Assembly: GCA_022495995.1 (NCBI GenBank)
Contig: JAFEMH010000934.1
Location: 260,001 to 324,000 of the forward strand
From: Adenophora triphylla var. japonica
Taxonomy: Eukaryota; Streptophyta; Magnoliopsida; Asterales; Campanulaceae
Length of the DNA stretch: 64,000 bases
Direction: 5' to 3'
Shown: one piece after another, positions 42,300-54,101 of the stretch
How positions within the stretch are numbered: the first letter of the stretch is position 1
How the letters are laid out: every line of letters begins with the position of its first letter
The notes under the pieces: model-generated
Database searches by the model: none
What the model was told of the DNA's origin: nothing
The model's input: only the letters and a program-made list of their open reading frames with translations
Program-made: the position numbers and the translations under genes

Positions 42300-45200
42300 T
42301 ATTTAAGATGTAATGACGTATTTGTGATTCCGGGATTGACCTAGGAATTGTTGCTAGCTTATTATTATTTTTTGTGCATGTCGCATGAGTGGGAATGTAT
42401 TTGTGGTTAGTGGAGGTGAGGAAGCTTTGGCGGGTTTTTCGAGCGGTTAGGAGCCTGGCGGCTTTGGCGGTTTCATGAGCGGCGGGAGTGATGTCTCCAG
42501 GGCGCGTTCGCTTTGTGCTTGACAGCCCCTCTTTTTGGGGTTAGCTAACTCAGGATATGTGACGGTGCTCTGTTGGATGTGGCAGGCCATTGTCGGGCGG
42601 GCGAGGATATCATTCCTTCTGGGTTCCTGGGAAACCTTCCACGGTGTGGATCGTGCAGTGATGAGAACCGATTCATGCGGGAAGCCCTGCTTTGCTTGCA
42701 TTATGGTTGCGAGAGAGGCTTGAAGCCATGCACGAGTCTCAGGCGTCTCTTTGTCAGTGGACATTTGCTCGGTGACCTCTTGTCTTGGACATGGATCGAT
42801 GCTGCAGGAGAGATGGATAGCATATCTTGGTACGCATCGATTTGTTGGTGGGTTTCCCTTTGGGGGATTGAAACTAGGAGGGCTGTCGGGAAAGGTTCCT
42901 ATGTTGTCGAGTTCCGTGTTTGCCTTGGTCCTCTTTACGTGTTCCGTTGCTTGTTTCCCGTCGGTTCGGGATGAGGCGGGAGCCTTTCTTTGAGGCCGGG
43001 ATGACATTGCCAACGTGGAGGTAGCTTCTTTCCGTATTTTACGAGGGTATGGAAGTATTCCGCTTTCCCTCTGTGGTGCTCCTTAGATGCGGGAGAATGT
43101 TGTCTTGACCATCGAGTACCTGGATTGGTATGAGTAGCATATCGGGCGGACCCAAGTGGTTTTGGGGAGCGGGCGTGAAGCAATTCGGGGCAAGATTGTC
43201 GTCTCCGCTATAGCCTTAGGAGTGCGAAGCTTGGTCTAACCCTCGGGATGTCATGGGGAGACGCTTTGTTTGACTACGGGACTCGAGTTGACGGGCGGCG
43301 GGGAGAGGTCCCCTGCGGACTCGTAGGGAGGAGATCCGAGCCGAGGCACGGGTGAACGATGCTCACGAGAGCGGCGGATTCGTTTGACACGACAAGGAGG
43401 ACTCCCTGATCTCGGAATGAGGGAGACAGAACTCGCTCATGTGGGAATGAAAAAGACTCGTTGGGGACGAGGGAGGAAAGGAAAGAGTGATGAAGGGCCA
43501 AACGCGAGTAGCATGGAATGACCTTACGAAACACCGAGTATCCATTCATCGGCATCGCGAACACATTGATTGTTAAATGTTTTAAGTCGTCTTTTAGCAT
43601 GTTGTGAGTTTGAGAGTAGACCGTGCTTGAACTCATCAAGAAGTGTTTTAAGCGTGATGATTTGTGATTTACTTTTAAAGCTTTGTCGAGACGCAAAATC
43701 TCTTGCTTGCTTCTTTCCCGAGCCTTGGTGGCATCAATTTTTGGAATTTTGTGTATTCCTTAGACCGAACCAATGAAGGCCGCCTACGTTCCCCTCGGGA
43801 CCGAGAGGCTCAGTCTGCGTAGTTCGACCCTCTTTTGTGGAAGAAATGACTCGTAATGTACACTTGCAAGGGCGTATTTATTTTTGAAAAGGTGGGAACG
43901 GGTCCCCTTTTGTGTGAATGCCTTATTTGATGTAGGCACAAAAGAAATGCTTTTGGGTTTGACTCTTTTGAGAGAGTATGAGTGCCAAAAGCTTGTAAAA
44001 GTGTATGGAAGCCCTTGCGACGTAAAATCGATGTTTAGCTCTATTGTCCTATTTTGTAGAAAAAGAAGACTTGTCGAGACATCGAAAACTTGATTTGTTC
44101 ACAATGATCACTTGTTTGCTTAAAACCCTTTGTTGATGTTCGGGTTATTCAACAATTAAACACTGATATGCTTTGATCAATCACGAGGAGAAAGTCAACC
44201 GGTATCAAGGATCGAGTTGATGCAGTGTGAAAGAAGGTTTGTGTATAGGAGAGGTCATTGATGAGATCGGGTTTGTGGATTTGTATGTGCTTATGATCGG
44301 ACCATTTACGGATGCCTACGTTCCCCTTAAGACAAGGAGCTCAGTCGACGTAGTTCGGGTTTGAAGCCGTGTTTGGCTTTGGGGCCGGGGCATGAATATT
44401 TGCGCGGCCTTTGGCGAAAAGGCTCGGAAGGTTGAATGATGAGGCACGTGCCTTGAGGTGATTCCTTGACAAGTCGTATTTGACGGCGGTTTTAATGAAT
44501 CCATTGCTTCTTGATCGTTGGCTCGGGTCTTTGACCTCATTTATTTTTGTGAAGCTTACGCTTGAGCTCTTTTTTTTTGTAGCTTACGCTTGAGCTTTTT
44601 GTAGCTTACGCCGAGCTTCTTTTTTGTGCAGCTTCTGCTTGAGCTCTTTTTTTTTTTTTTTGAAGCATTTGAGGGCGAAGGCAAGCCCCTGCTTGAACTT
44701 TCTTGATGCGCACGAGGGCGAAGGCAAGCCCCTAGATTGTTGTCGACATGGGGTCAATCTTTTGATGCTGAGTGACCTTTTGTTGTCCTTTGATGTTCCT
44801 GCCGTCGTTGACTTGGTCAAAGTGATGGTGGGGACATATTTTGGAAAGTGTATGGCTTGATGGAGGCCTTTGTGTGGGGTATGGTAAGGTGTATGGGGAG
44901 CTATCGATTGACTTTCTCACACCAATTAATCAAAGCATTAATCATTTGTGGAATTACTTGTTGAGCAATGCAAGTGATCACATAGAACAAAACCATTTCC
45001 TTAAATGTAATGTGGGGTGCAAAATAATGTCTCAAGTCTAGCAAGAAAAGAAAGAAGACTTATGTATGGAAAATTGAAGACTTAATTACAATGTCCGAGG
45101 AGGACTTGATTGAATGAAAACGATTACTAGAACCTACGAGGTTTGACTGTGTGATTCTTTGATTTGCGTCTCTTTGGGCTCTTCAGCAGTTCCCAAATTC

Positions 45201-45527
45201 ATTTTGGTTAGAACCTTCTCGGCACTTGGGCACGATTTTCCTCTCGTTTGACAACATGCTTAAAGATTTGTTTTAATGCATTGTTCATTAATGTGTCTGC
45301 GTCTTTACCAAGTGAATCATTATTAACTGTTTTTGATTAGTTAATTTATCATTTGTTAAAGTGGCAATGAGGGGATACTCAGAAAGGTCGATCATTTATT
45401 CAAAGCATAAGGAAGCGCGGTTTATGTTACAAACGCATAATCTTTAGGCGTAAGGCCATCGAACAACTCGAGAGACTCGAACATAAATACGACAGGACTC
45501 GGGGTCTTTTATTTTTGAAGATAGACT
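42300..45527. other. Non-coding interior of the non-autonomous element
   Basis: No Pol motif in any frame that I could see. Contains two copies of the CCTACG/CGTAGTTCG motif and, at 44540-44720, short repeats of GTAGCTTACGCTTGAGCTC(T)n and GAGGGCGAAGGCAAGCCCCT (twice). Longer frames here show no recognised product. Confidence 0.5.
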
Positions 45528-47113
45528 CTAGGAGACGGGGGTTAGTCCAAGCTTCTCGTCTGTCTCTTCTTCTTTGGCCGTGGGTCCGCGTTTGTGAAAG
45601 TCACGCCGTTTTTGATCTTGCCACTTGCTCGACCTGTCTCGAACCGCCTTATCTGCAGGGAAGGCTCGATCCATCCTTGGTGTGCCCCGATTCTGGAAAG
45701 GATTGTTGGGGAATAACCGTTCTTGGATTCTTTCTCTCGAATTCTTCATTGCGGAAGCCCCAGGTTCCGTCTTCACGTCCCCATTCATCACGGGAATTTG
45801 CGAGAGAACTTCTCCACCCCGATTACCCCGTCATTTCTAGGGAAAGGGTTTCCAAGCGTGATGGGACCGCAGGGCGTTCCAACTTTCCCTCTTCGATTAG
45901 CCCTTGGACCACTTGTTTTAGCACGAAGCAATTGTCGGTGGTGTGACCGGTAGTTGTGGAAGGCGCAGTGCTTGCTCATATCCATGTTGGGCTTGCGAGT
46001 CTTTGGTTGGAAATTCTCAAGGGGTTTGAGAATGTTCCTCTTTACTAGTGTCTCGAGGACTTGGCTCAAGGGCATCCCGAGGTTATCAAAATGCTGGAAC
46101 TGTGGTATGCGAGGGGATTGTCGTTCCTCGGGGTGCTTGATCGCGGTTTACTTGAGCTCCATTCTGGATGTAGTGGGTCGCTCTGGTAACCTCTTTCTTC
46201 TTGTTTGGAGGTTTTGGTAACCTTTTTCCTTTTGCTTAAGGAAACTCTTCCGTTGTATCTCCTTTGCATGTTACGCCAACCAAGCCGTATGGGGGTCAAG
46301 ATGGCGAGGCAGGCTGCCGTTTTCCGGGATGGAGGACCGAAGATGGAGGTGGATTAGCGAGATGGGATCGCCATTCGGGAGTCTTGGGAGGCGGTTGAGT
46401 GTATACCAACCCATATCCTGGATTGTTGAAATTGGGGCGTAATTGCTGGACCACTAATGGTTGTGTTTAGGAATTGGGAAATGCTTCATTAGCCCCAGTG
46501 GCGATCCAATGGGTGGAAGGTTTGAAATGTCGGGATATCCGCCCAGGATGTCCGTCCACAGTAAACATTGGGATTTCAAGTTGTGGGCTGCGGGACTCAT
46601 ACGGAGGCACGGGATTGAATTCCGGGGGGATATTGAGAGGTGTTAGGATTTGAGGAGCGGGCCCATAGGTGTCTTTGAGGTTGGAAAATCGTAGCTGTTT
46701 GGTGAGGCTCGAATGGAGCTTTGAGCGGGAGTTGCCTTGCATTGCTAGGTTTCGTGGATTTGTGAAGGAGGGACCTGGTCGATAGCTTTGAGAGACCGGG
46801 GAGCCGATATTTCTCCGTCTTCTATGAGAACGACGGTCCCATCAGTTGGGGAACCACGACGGTTCTCGCGACGGCGCACGGCATATTCAATCCAAGCCTC
46901 GCTTTGCACTTCTTGGCGTTTCTCGAGAGCCTTAAAAGCTTGCCAAACTTCTTCCATTGTTTGGAAATTTCCCGGGGGCGGGGTTCCGTTTCCCTCACTG
47001 TTATCTGTTGATCCCGTCATGGGGGAGTATTGGACGGTGCGGACCGTTGAACTGGAAGGGCTATCGGATCTTGTGACCTCAATACTGAAAAGGCGGCTTC
47101 CAGGGATTCTCAA
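45528..47113 (-). pseudogene. Gag remnant of the non-autonomous element
   Basis: Pieces in several reverse-strand frames. The N-terminal part at 47113-46745 has MEEVWQAFKALEKRQEVQSE and the ENRRGSPTDGT linker. A middle Pro-rich part lies at 46742-46467. A zinc-finger-like part at about 45990-45940 (KHCAFHNYRSHHRQL) has the C-FH-HH order of Tat/Ogre nucleocapsids with the last Cys lost. The conserved capsid core was not found, so the protein is deleted or very diverged. Confidence 0.6.
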
Positions 47114-48324
47114 CCACTCTCGGTTATTTGGAGGGTGACGGGCAAGGTTTAGACACGGGAATGGCCTAACGGGATAGAAGGGGAAAGCTCACGTGGCATG
47201 CGGTTTCCGTTTCGATTTTTGATTTTTTTGTTGTTTTAATTTACTTAAAACAAGATTTTCTCGAATCCTAGGTAGGTTGGAAAAGATTGCTCTTCTTTTT
47301 CGCAACTATGCTAGATCCTGGGTCAAATGGAGACCATCCGTGCGGCTATAAGCCCCTCGTTTTGCACCTGTATTTCGACATCCCGGGGTGGACGGCCCCG
47401 GGCGAGGTCCTATAGTGCAAGCGGTTTCCACCGGCCTAAAGAAAAATCGAACCTAAGGACCGAGCTGTCATGTTCGTTTTGATGCGTTAGCCATGTGAAT
47501 AGTGAACCGAGCCGGCCACCGAGTCAAGATCGGAGTCAAGAGTTCGGCATGACCTCTCTTTACCTTGCTTGCGCAAGGGATCTGTGACGTTAGGCGTTGG
47601 CTGGGTCATATCGTCATGGCCGACGTATCAAAGGCGTGATGACATGGTGTCATGCGAGCATGGATGTATATCCGGACGGAACATCGTCAGGCGTAGCTTC
47701 GGAAATCAAGATCAGTCAAGATTTTAGCATGACCTTTCATCGCTTTGCTTGCGCAAGGGATCTTGAGTTCCGAGCCTTGGCTCAGAAAATGGCCGGCATG
47801 GTATATGTATCCAGCCGTACGACACTGACCGGGTAAAAACCAACCGAGTCCTGGACAGAGTGTGACTCAAGACTCAAACGTGCGGGGTTGACGCTTGGCT
47901 AGGATGGGATGTTTGGAATGATCCCGTGCGCGCCAAGAGGCCTAGGAAGACCAAACGGACTCGCAACCGAGACCACTCCGGTTAAGGGTCAGTAGTGCAG
48001 CCAGATCCGAGGCAAGACGGTGCGCGTAGTGTGCGGTGTAACCGAGGCAAAGAAGGCTGTGAGTAGAGTGCGGTGTAACCGAGGCAAGAAGTGCGCGTAG
48101 TGTGCGGTCTCTAAAATTCTTTTTCTCGAGTAAAATAGAAATTTTTGAAGAATTTTAAATGTATGCACGTATGTATATTGATGCATTTTTTTTTTTGTAA
48201 AATAAAAACGAAGCACGTGCACACACACACAATAATGCTTAAAGGAAGGGGTAAAATGAAAGTTTGACCCTCATCATTGTTTTAAAAATCTTTTTTTTTT
48301 GTTTAACAGTTTTTAAAACAAAAC

Positions 48325-48343
48325 GTCCCCAATGATGTCGCCA
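48325..48343 (-). promoter_or_regulatory. Primer binding site of the non-autonomous element
   Basis: Reverse strand TGGCGACATCATTGGGGAC, adjoining the 5' LTR. It matches the TGGCGACTC..TGGGGA PBS pattern used by Ogre-like elements, with small changes. Confidence 0.8.
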
Positions 48344-48345
48344 AC

Positions 48346-49675
48346 TGAAATTACCCGGATCCGGCTCGCGCGCGTGAGCCCGGCATCTCGCATTCGTCGC
48401 CGTTCGGGAAGTCGCCCGGATCCGAGAGGCGACAATCGCGCCCGACATCCGGCTTATTCCGTTTTAGCGTTGCGTGTTGGAGGTGTCTCGCCGTTTTGCT
48501 TTCGCATTTTGTAGAGTCGCCACGCCGTTTTATTAAGCCCAAAACATTGAAAAGGGGCATCGGTTTAAAGATAAATTTTAAAGCTGTTTTTGTGTGATGA
48601 GATTTTGAGTTCGGAGGTCAGATGACTCCTCGGGAAGAGAATATTAGAATATTAGAGCTCACCCGAGTCGCCTCGTAAAAACGAGTCTTTCGGATACCCC
48701 TAATATCCTTTAAAAAGTTGTGTGTGTGTGTGTGTGCTTTTAAAAATGCATGCTGTATCGGATGTCTACATTGTATTGAAATGTATTGAAATAGAATAGG
48801 AAGGAAGCCTTACCAATGTTGGTTCGTGTCTGTCTTCCGCAGGGGAATAGTGTTTGAGGTCGGAGTAGCGTTCCGGATTGCTTCAGGGATGCCGGTTGTC
48901 CGCGGACAGAGTTTCGGCGTGAGTTGAAACCGTAGGCTGCGTTTGGGCAGAGGTTCGGCGTGCGTGGGGATCGTCGGGATCAGTCGGGCAGAGGTTCGGC
49001 GTGCGTTGGAATCGTTGGTTGGATTCGGGCGTAGGTTCTAAGCAAGGTTTGGGATCGCCGGTTTGACTCGGAAAGAGCGGGACACCGTGGGAAAGACTGT
49101 GCAAGGCCTCGGAGTACCACGAGGGGCCTCGAGTACCTCGAGAGTGCCTCGGGCAGCGCGGGAGCGTCTCGGGAGCGCTCGGAGAGGCTTCGGAGCACCT
49201 CGAGGGGGCTCGGAAGGCCTCGGAAGGATCCGAAGGGGCCGGGAATGCCTCGAAAGGTCTTAGAAGGGGAGCCAGAAGGCTTAGGGAGGAAGAGAGAAGT
49301 GGGAGGTGTGTGAAAATGAGGAGGGGAAGCCCTCTATTTATAGTAGTGGAAAACTGCAAAGAGGTCCGTACGGACCTCTTAGGTAATGATGGATTTCCGG
49401 GATTTGAGGGAATCTCGTGGACTTTAAGGGGATTTTCGTAATGATTATGTCTGGTGCAAAGAGGTCCGTACGGACCTTTTGGCATGCAAAGAGGTCCGTA
49501 CGGACTTTCCATGCTCTTGTGAATGTGATGGCAAGCTAGCTCTCGTCGAGAGCTTTCCAACCATATATGGCACGTCTCAATCGGAGTTCGTATGAAGGAG
49601 TTATGACCTCCGGAAGTTTGCCTCTGGTTTTGTCGTATGCTGGGATGGAGAGCGATCCAGATTGGGGTACTTACA
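48346..49675 (-). repeat. 5' LTR of the non-autonomous element
   Basis: 1330 bp, TGAAATTACCC...GTACTTACA. It differs from the 3' LTR by scattered substitutions and 1-6 bp indels, so the insertion is recent. Confidence 0.93.
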
Positions 49676-51301
49676 GTATCCACGCGTTGAACGAACCCTA
49701 GAACAATTCTAGGCGGATTGCTAGATCCTTGATTGAAACTCTTTTCAATCGATGAAGAATAATGGAATTGAATGTTGTTTTTGATTCTCAATTCTCAATT
49801 GAAATCTCTCTTTTTGTGTTTCTCTAAACCCAAAACCATGAGAGTGACGACTAGGGCAACCAGGGGTTTGTATTTATACGTTATAAAACTTTTCCCTTCG
49901 CGAAAACCCTAATTTAAGTCAATTTCGCGTCAGTCCAGCGCCGACGGGACGACTCGTCCCCTTGCACCCAGCTTCTGAATCTGGCGTCCCCCTTAAGGGG
50001 AATAGTTGACTCAAGCCCAGGGCACGAGTCGTCCCTATGGGCACGAGTCGTCCCTATGGGCACGAGTCGTCCCCATGGGCACGAGTCGTCCCTCAGGACT
50101 CTTCCTCTGAATCATTCGTCCTAGCCCAAGGGAATAGTTAGTTCAGGCCTGGGGACGAGTCGTCCCCTGAGAACAAAAACTCCATATTCTTCATTTTTGA
50201 TAATTCGTTCGATGCGTGTGAACCCATAGGAATATATTAAGTTGGCAATGAGTTCGATCACATCGATCCTCATAAGACATGAGCGGACTCTAGCAAGCCA
50301 TCATGCCTACCCAATTAATATAATATCAAGTTCAATTTTCCTACATAGAACATATCACAATCCCTTTGTCACACGATGTTATATTGAACATGAGTCATGG
50401 TCCACATCAACTCATATTGTTCAATGCTTTCTCGTTACTAAGTAAATTGATCAATCGAATGATATTAATCACATTAATTCATTCGGGCATGGCCATGCAC
50501 TACTTCAATCTTACTTACGAGTGACCTAGCAAACATCTCTCTTTACGAGGGACAAATTTCCATCTTGACTTATCATTTTTCCCAACAAGAATCATATCAT
50601 GCCAATAATAGCCCTTATTGTTATCCGGTTAAAGACAACGTTAAACTATATCAAACATAATATTCATCAAGTGGAAGACGATGATAATCTCAGGTCAAAG
50701 GATATCAATGATATAACTATATGAGATTTATTTATGACATACGACCATGACATAAATCTCATAATGGGTCAAGTCCAGTACCTTGTTCTCTAACAAGTAC
50801 CCACGAATCTAATGTGCATCTCCATGTATATAATCATCACATGATTATCCATTAGACTTCATACTAGTGCTTCATAAGTACTAGGGACACGATTATTAAA
50901 GTAAACATGCAAACACATATAATAATCAAAAAAGCAATCTCTTATATAAATGAATAATGACATTACAAATAAGTCTATCTCTATAGGCCTAGGGCACTAA
51001 CACCTACACATGGGAAGTATCGACTACTAACTACCAGTTGTGTATGGGAATCCTTTATAATACCATCACATTTAGAAAAATAATATATATATAGTATAAG
51101 ATAAAACGACGTAGTTTTGACTATCGGTGTTAACGGTTTCTTATCGGTTTCTAAATTTTTAAAACCTAAACCAAACCGAAAATTTCGGTTTCTAAACTTT
51201 TAAAACCTAAACCAAACCAAATGGTTCGGTTTCGTTTTTTTCGGATTCGGTTTTTCGGTGTTAACGGTTTTTTTTGCTCACCCCTAGGGTTGAGTGTTAA
51301 C

Positions 51302-51943
51302 AATTTTTGAATAGCGAAATAAAACTCATTATGAGTGCACGACAAATCAAATCATACTAAAATCATCGAATCTTTGAACGCTCTTTAAAGCTTCTCGGTT
51401 CGAGTCCGAGTAGCGAGAGGGAGGAGTATTAACCTTTTTTTCCAAGAAAATAGAACTTTACAATCCATTATTTTTTAGGTCTTAATGTCTTTGATTTACT
51501 TCTTGTTATATTATGTCTCTCTACTCTGTCTCGAGAGCCTTTGCATTCTCCGCTCTGTACAAAGCATTTGCGTTCTCTTCGTTTTGTTGAGAGCCTCGTT
51601 GTGTAGTTCATGTATTTATTCTTGTTGAAGTGCTTGAGACGCTTGATGGGGCATTTATTACCTACTCAAATGTGGTACTTTGTTAATAGTCGCAGGAGTA
51701 TTGATTGGAGATTTGGTTTAGAGTTCTAAATCACTATTCGAGTTATATTAGACTATCTTATTGCGGTGAACAATTTTTCGACAATTGTAAGTATTTGTAG
51801 AAATTCTGATATTTGGAATGAGCCTTCTAATGTTGTAGAGTGTCATCTTATTAAATTTTATTAATGGGAGTACTATTGTATTGTTTTTTTTTAAAAAAAA
51901 CTTTGCAATCGAATGGGATCGGGACGGGGAGACGAGGGAGTAA
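51302..51943. other. AT-rich DNA between elements, no gene
   Basis: Nothing recognised beyond a chance tRNA B-box-like GGTTCGAGTCC near 51390. Confidence 0.5.
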
Positions 51944-51952
51944 TTATTATTA

Positions 51953-53216
51953 GGGCAAATTACATATAGGGCTTAAAGTTCACGTAGAGATATTAATTTG
52001 GGGTCTGACTTTTCAATTTTGACAATTTAGGGCCTAACGTAACATTTTTTGATCGGTTAAGGTTTTTTTTTACGAAATTCATTAAAAAAAAGTCGGTTAA
52101 ATTACATCTGACTCGCACGTGATGATCAAATTGGACTAATTTTATATGTATAGTTGTTTTAAAAGGTTAAAGTAAGATTATAGAAATGAAAAGGATGTAA
52201 ATAAAAATCAAATATTTTTTGTATAAGAACCCAACCCTATTTTTTATTTTGAAAATTATAACCCACCCCAATTTCTATTCCCAAACTCAATCATCCCCGA
52301 CCCATCCTTCATCTTCTCCACCAGTCCACACCCCCCACCGCCCATGGTCGCCCTGCTCCATCCCAACCTTTTTTTGCCACCAACAACGCCCCTCCTAAAT
52401 CATATGGCCCTTCACCTTCACTCTCCTAAATCACATCTCTCTCTCTTAATCAATCTTTCTCTCTCTAATAACTCAGTCCTAACCCATAACCCCCCCCCCT
52501 TCAAAATCAAATTCCGTTAAGTGTCTCTATATGTTTCGTGCTTATGTGTTCGTATTCTTGCATGTTTTTTTTTTGTAATATGGGTTGAAAATACTTTATG
52601 GAAAAAATGGTGGTTTGGAGGTGTATTTTTTTATTGCTTACGAATTTGGTGGGGTGGAGATTAAAAGCACGAATTTGTAAAAATAAGAATGTAGTGACTG
52701 ATCGGATGGTAATGAGTCTTGAAGAGAGTTGAAGGAAAAGGGTGATGATGGTGATGGTGGGGGAGGTGGATTTATGGTGGTGGCGGTAGATGGGTGGCTA
52801 GAAAAAGGAAGAAGAAGGGTTGAAGGGGGAGGGTATTAGAAAAAAAAATGAATTATTATTTATGCAGATAAATATTGATTTAATTTTTATATAAAAGATT
52901 TTTTTAGTAATAATAAATAATTTTGTAAAAAAGAAGTAATCACAAATAATTATCAATATTGAAGAAAATATTTTTTATCCCTTTGAATTATAAAATTGCA
53001 TTAAACCCCTTTAAAACAACTATCCATATAAATTAATGGGTCATCACGTACAAGTCACATATAATTTAATTGACTTTTTAACGAATTTTGTGAAAAAACC
53101 CTTACCCTTAACTGAGCAACAAATGTCACGTTAGGCACTAAATTGCAAAAATTGAAAAGTCAAACTCCAAATTGGTACATTTCAGTGGATTTTAGATCCT
53201 ATTTTATAATTTGCCC
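51953..53216. mobile_element. Mutator-like element with long TIRs
   Basis: 1264 bp. Arms of about 240-260 bp (51953-52190 and about 52970-53216) pair imperfectly as inverted repeats, e.g. CTTTTCAATTTTGACAATTTAG with its counterpart. A perfect 9-bp TSD TTATTATTA flanks it (51944-51952, 53217-53225), the MULE signature. The interior at about 52.25-52.85 kb is C-rich then G-rich (CCACCGCCCATGG; GGTGATGGTGATGG) and could be captured host DNA. Confidence 0.88.
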
Positions 53217-53228
53217 TTATTATTATAG

Positions 53229-54101
53229 GCCAAACTAATATTTTGACCACTGAACTATAGATCAATATCCAGTGTCCGCACTTTTCTAATTTTTGGTTGA
53301 GTGTCGCCACTAAAAGTTTCCACTTTTTACAATGTCACCATTTCGTCTATTAAATAGTCAAAAATCTAACAAAAGTTTGTCAAATGATAAAAGTTGCAAA
53401 GTATTAAGGGTGAAAATGTCAACTTATAATCTATCAACCCTAAAAAAAAATAATAAGTTAAGGTAATATTACAAATTGACCCATCTAAAACATTGCCCTA
53501 GATCTGGATATTTTGCAAGAGAAATCAACCCAATTAACCCTATATGTTCATTGTACATCTTCCTCTTCCATTTTTGTTCATCTTACCTCCGCCTCCCACC
53601 CCACCCTTCCCCTTCATTCCACCCTTTCTAGTCCCCGTCGCCGAATCTCCTCCCCTCCACCCATTTCAATCACTCTCTCTGCTTTACCCGCCACCATCTA
53701 GAATTCTCCATCATCCTTGGTCGTCGTTTTTCTGTTTGTTGGGGAGACGGCTGCAGTGAAGCAAGCAGTTGATAATGGTAGACTAATCATTGCTAGTTGT
53801 TGTGGATGGGCGTTTTTAGTACATAAAGAAGCATGAATTTTTAAAAATTGATTTGTGACATAATTTGTCAAAACATGTCTCACCTAACCTAAATTAAATT
53901 AATAAAGATTTCAATAACTTAATCTAATATAGTCATGTTAGATCTTGTTACTATCTTTCATTAGGTTTTTTACGATATAATGGACAGGGTAGTAACATTG
54001 AAAAGGGTAATAAAGTTCAGGGGTGACATTCAAGCGAAAAAAAGAATAGTCGGGACATTGGAAATTGAACAATAGTTCAGTGGCCAAAATATTAGTTTGG
54101 C
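53229..54101. mobile_element. Second MULE-like element
   Basis: 873 bp. Ends GCCAAACTAATATTTTGACC and (reverse complement) GCCAAACTAATATTTTGGCC, continuing as imperfect arms of about 150 bp or more. It begins four bases after the TSD of the first MULE. Flanks TTATTATAG and TTGTTATAT agree at seven of nine bases, a possible old TSD. The interior (53.5-53.7 kb) is Pro/Ser-codon rich (CCTCCGCCTCCCACCCC) without a known product. Confidence 0.75.

Larger units (their letters stand above)
38426..49675 (-). mobile_element. Non-autonomous 11.25-kb Ogre/Tat-type retrotransposon (inner layer)
   Basis: Complete by its ends: 3' LTR 38426-39743, 5' LTR 48346-49675, PBS at 48325-48343 and perfect TSD GTATC (38421-38425, 49676-49680). 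The 8.6-kb interior has gag remnants (45.5-47.1 kb), several minisatellites, and an antisense ORF end with poly(A) signal near 42.2 kb. No RT, RNase H, protease or integrase motif is visible. It resembles gag-only, non-autonomous giant elements and must have moved with help from a relative. Confidence 0.88.
38186..51008 (-). mobile_element. Solo copia-type LTR (middle layer of the nest)
   Basis: Parts 38186-38425 and 49681-51008 together make an LTR of about 1.57 kb, TGTTGGGTTT...CACCTACA, with perfect TSD CATGG (38181-38185, 51009-51013). On the reverse strand the start region reads TGTTAGTGCCCTAGGCC, a widespread copia LTR opening. A reverse-strand TATA stretch (CGTATAAATACAAACCC) lies near 49.87 kb. 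About four tandem copies of GGGCACGAGTCGTCCCTAT occur at 50019-50095. Confidence 0.8.
37760..51293. mobile_element. hAT-like MITE split by nested insertions (outer layer)
   Basis: Left end TAAGGGTGAGCACGG; right end reverse complement TCAACCCTAGGGGTGAGCA. 8-bp TSD GTGTTAAC on both sides (37752-37759, 51294-51301). The element proper is 37760-38185 plus 51014-51293, about 0.7 kb, rich in CGGTTTNGGT/ACCGAAACCG words typical of this MITE type. Everything between is later insertion. Confidence 0.8.

Noticed and set aside
51385..51412. tRNA or SINE because of GGTTCGAGTCC
   Set aside because: No matching A box, acceptor stem or cloverleaf around the B-box-like word.
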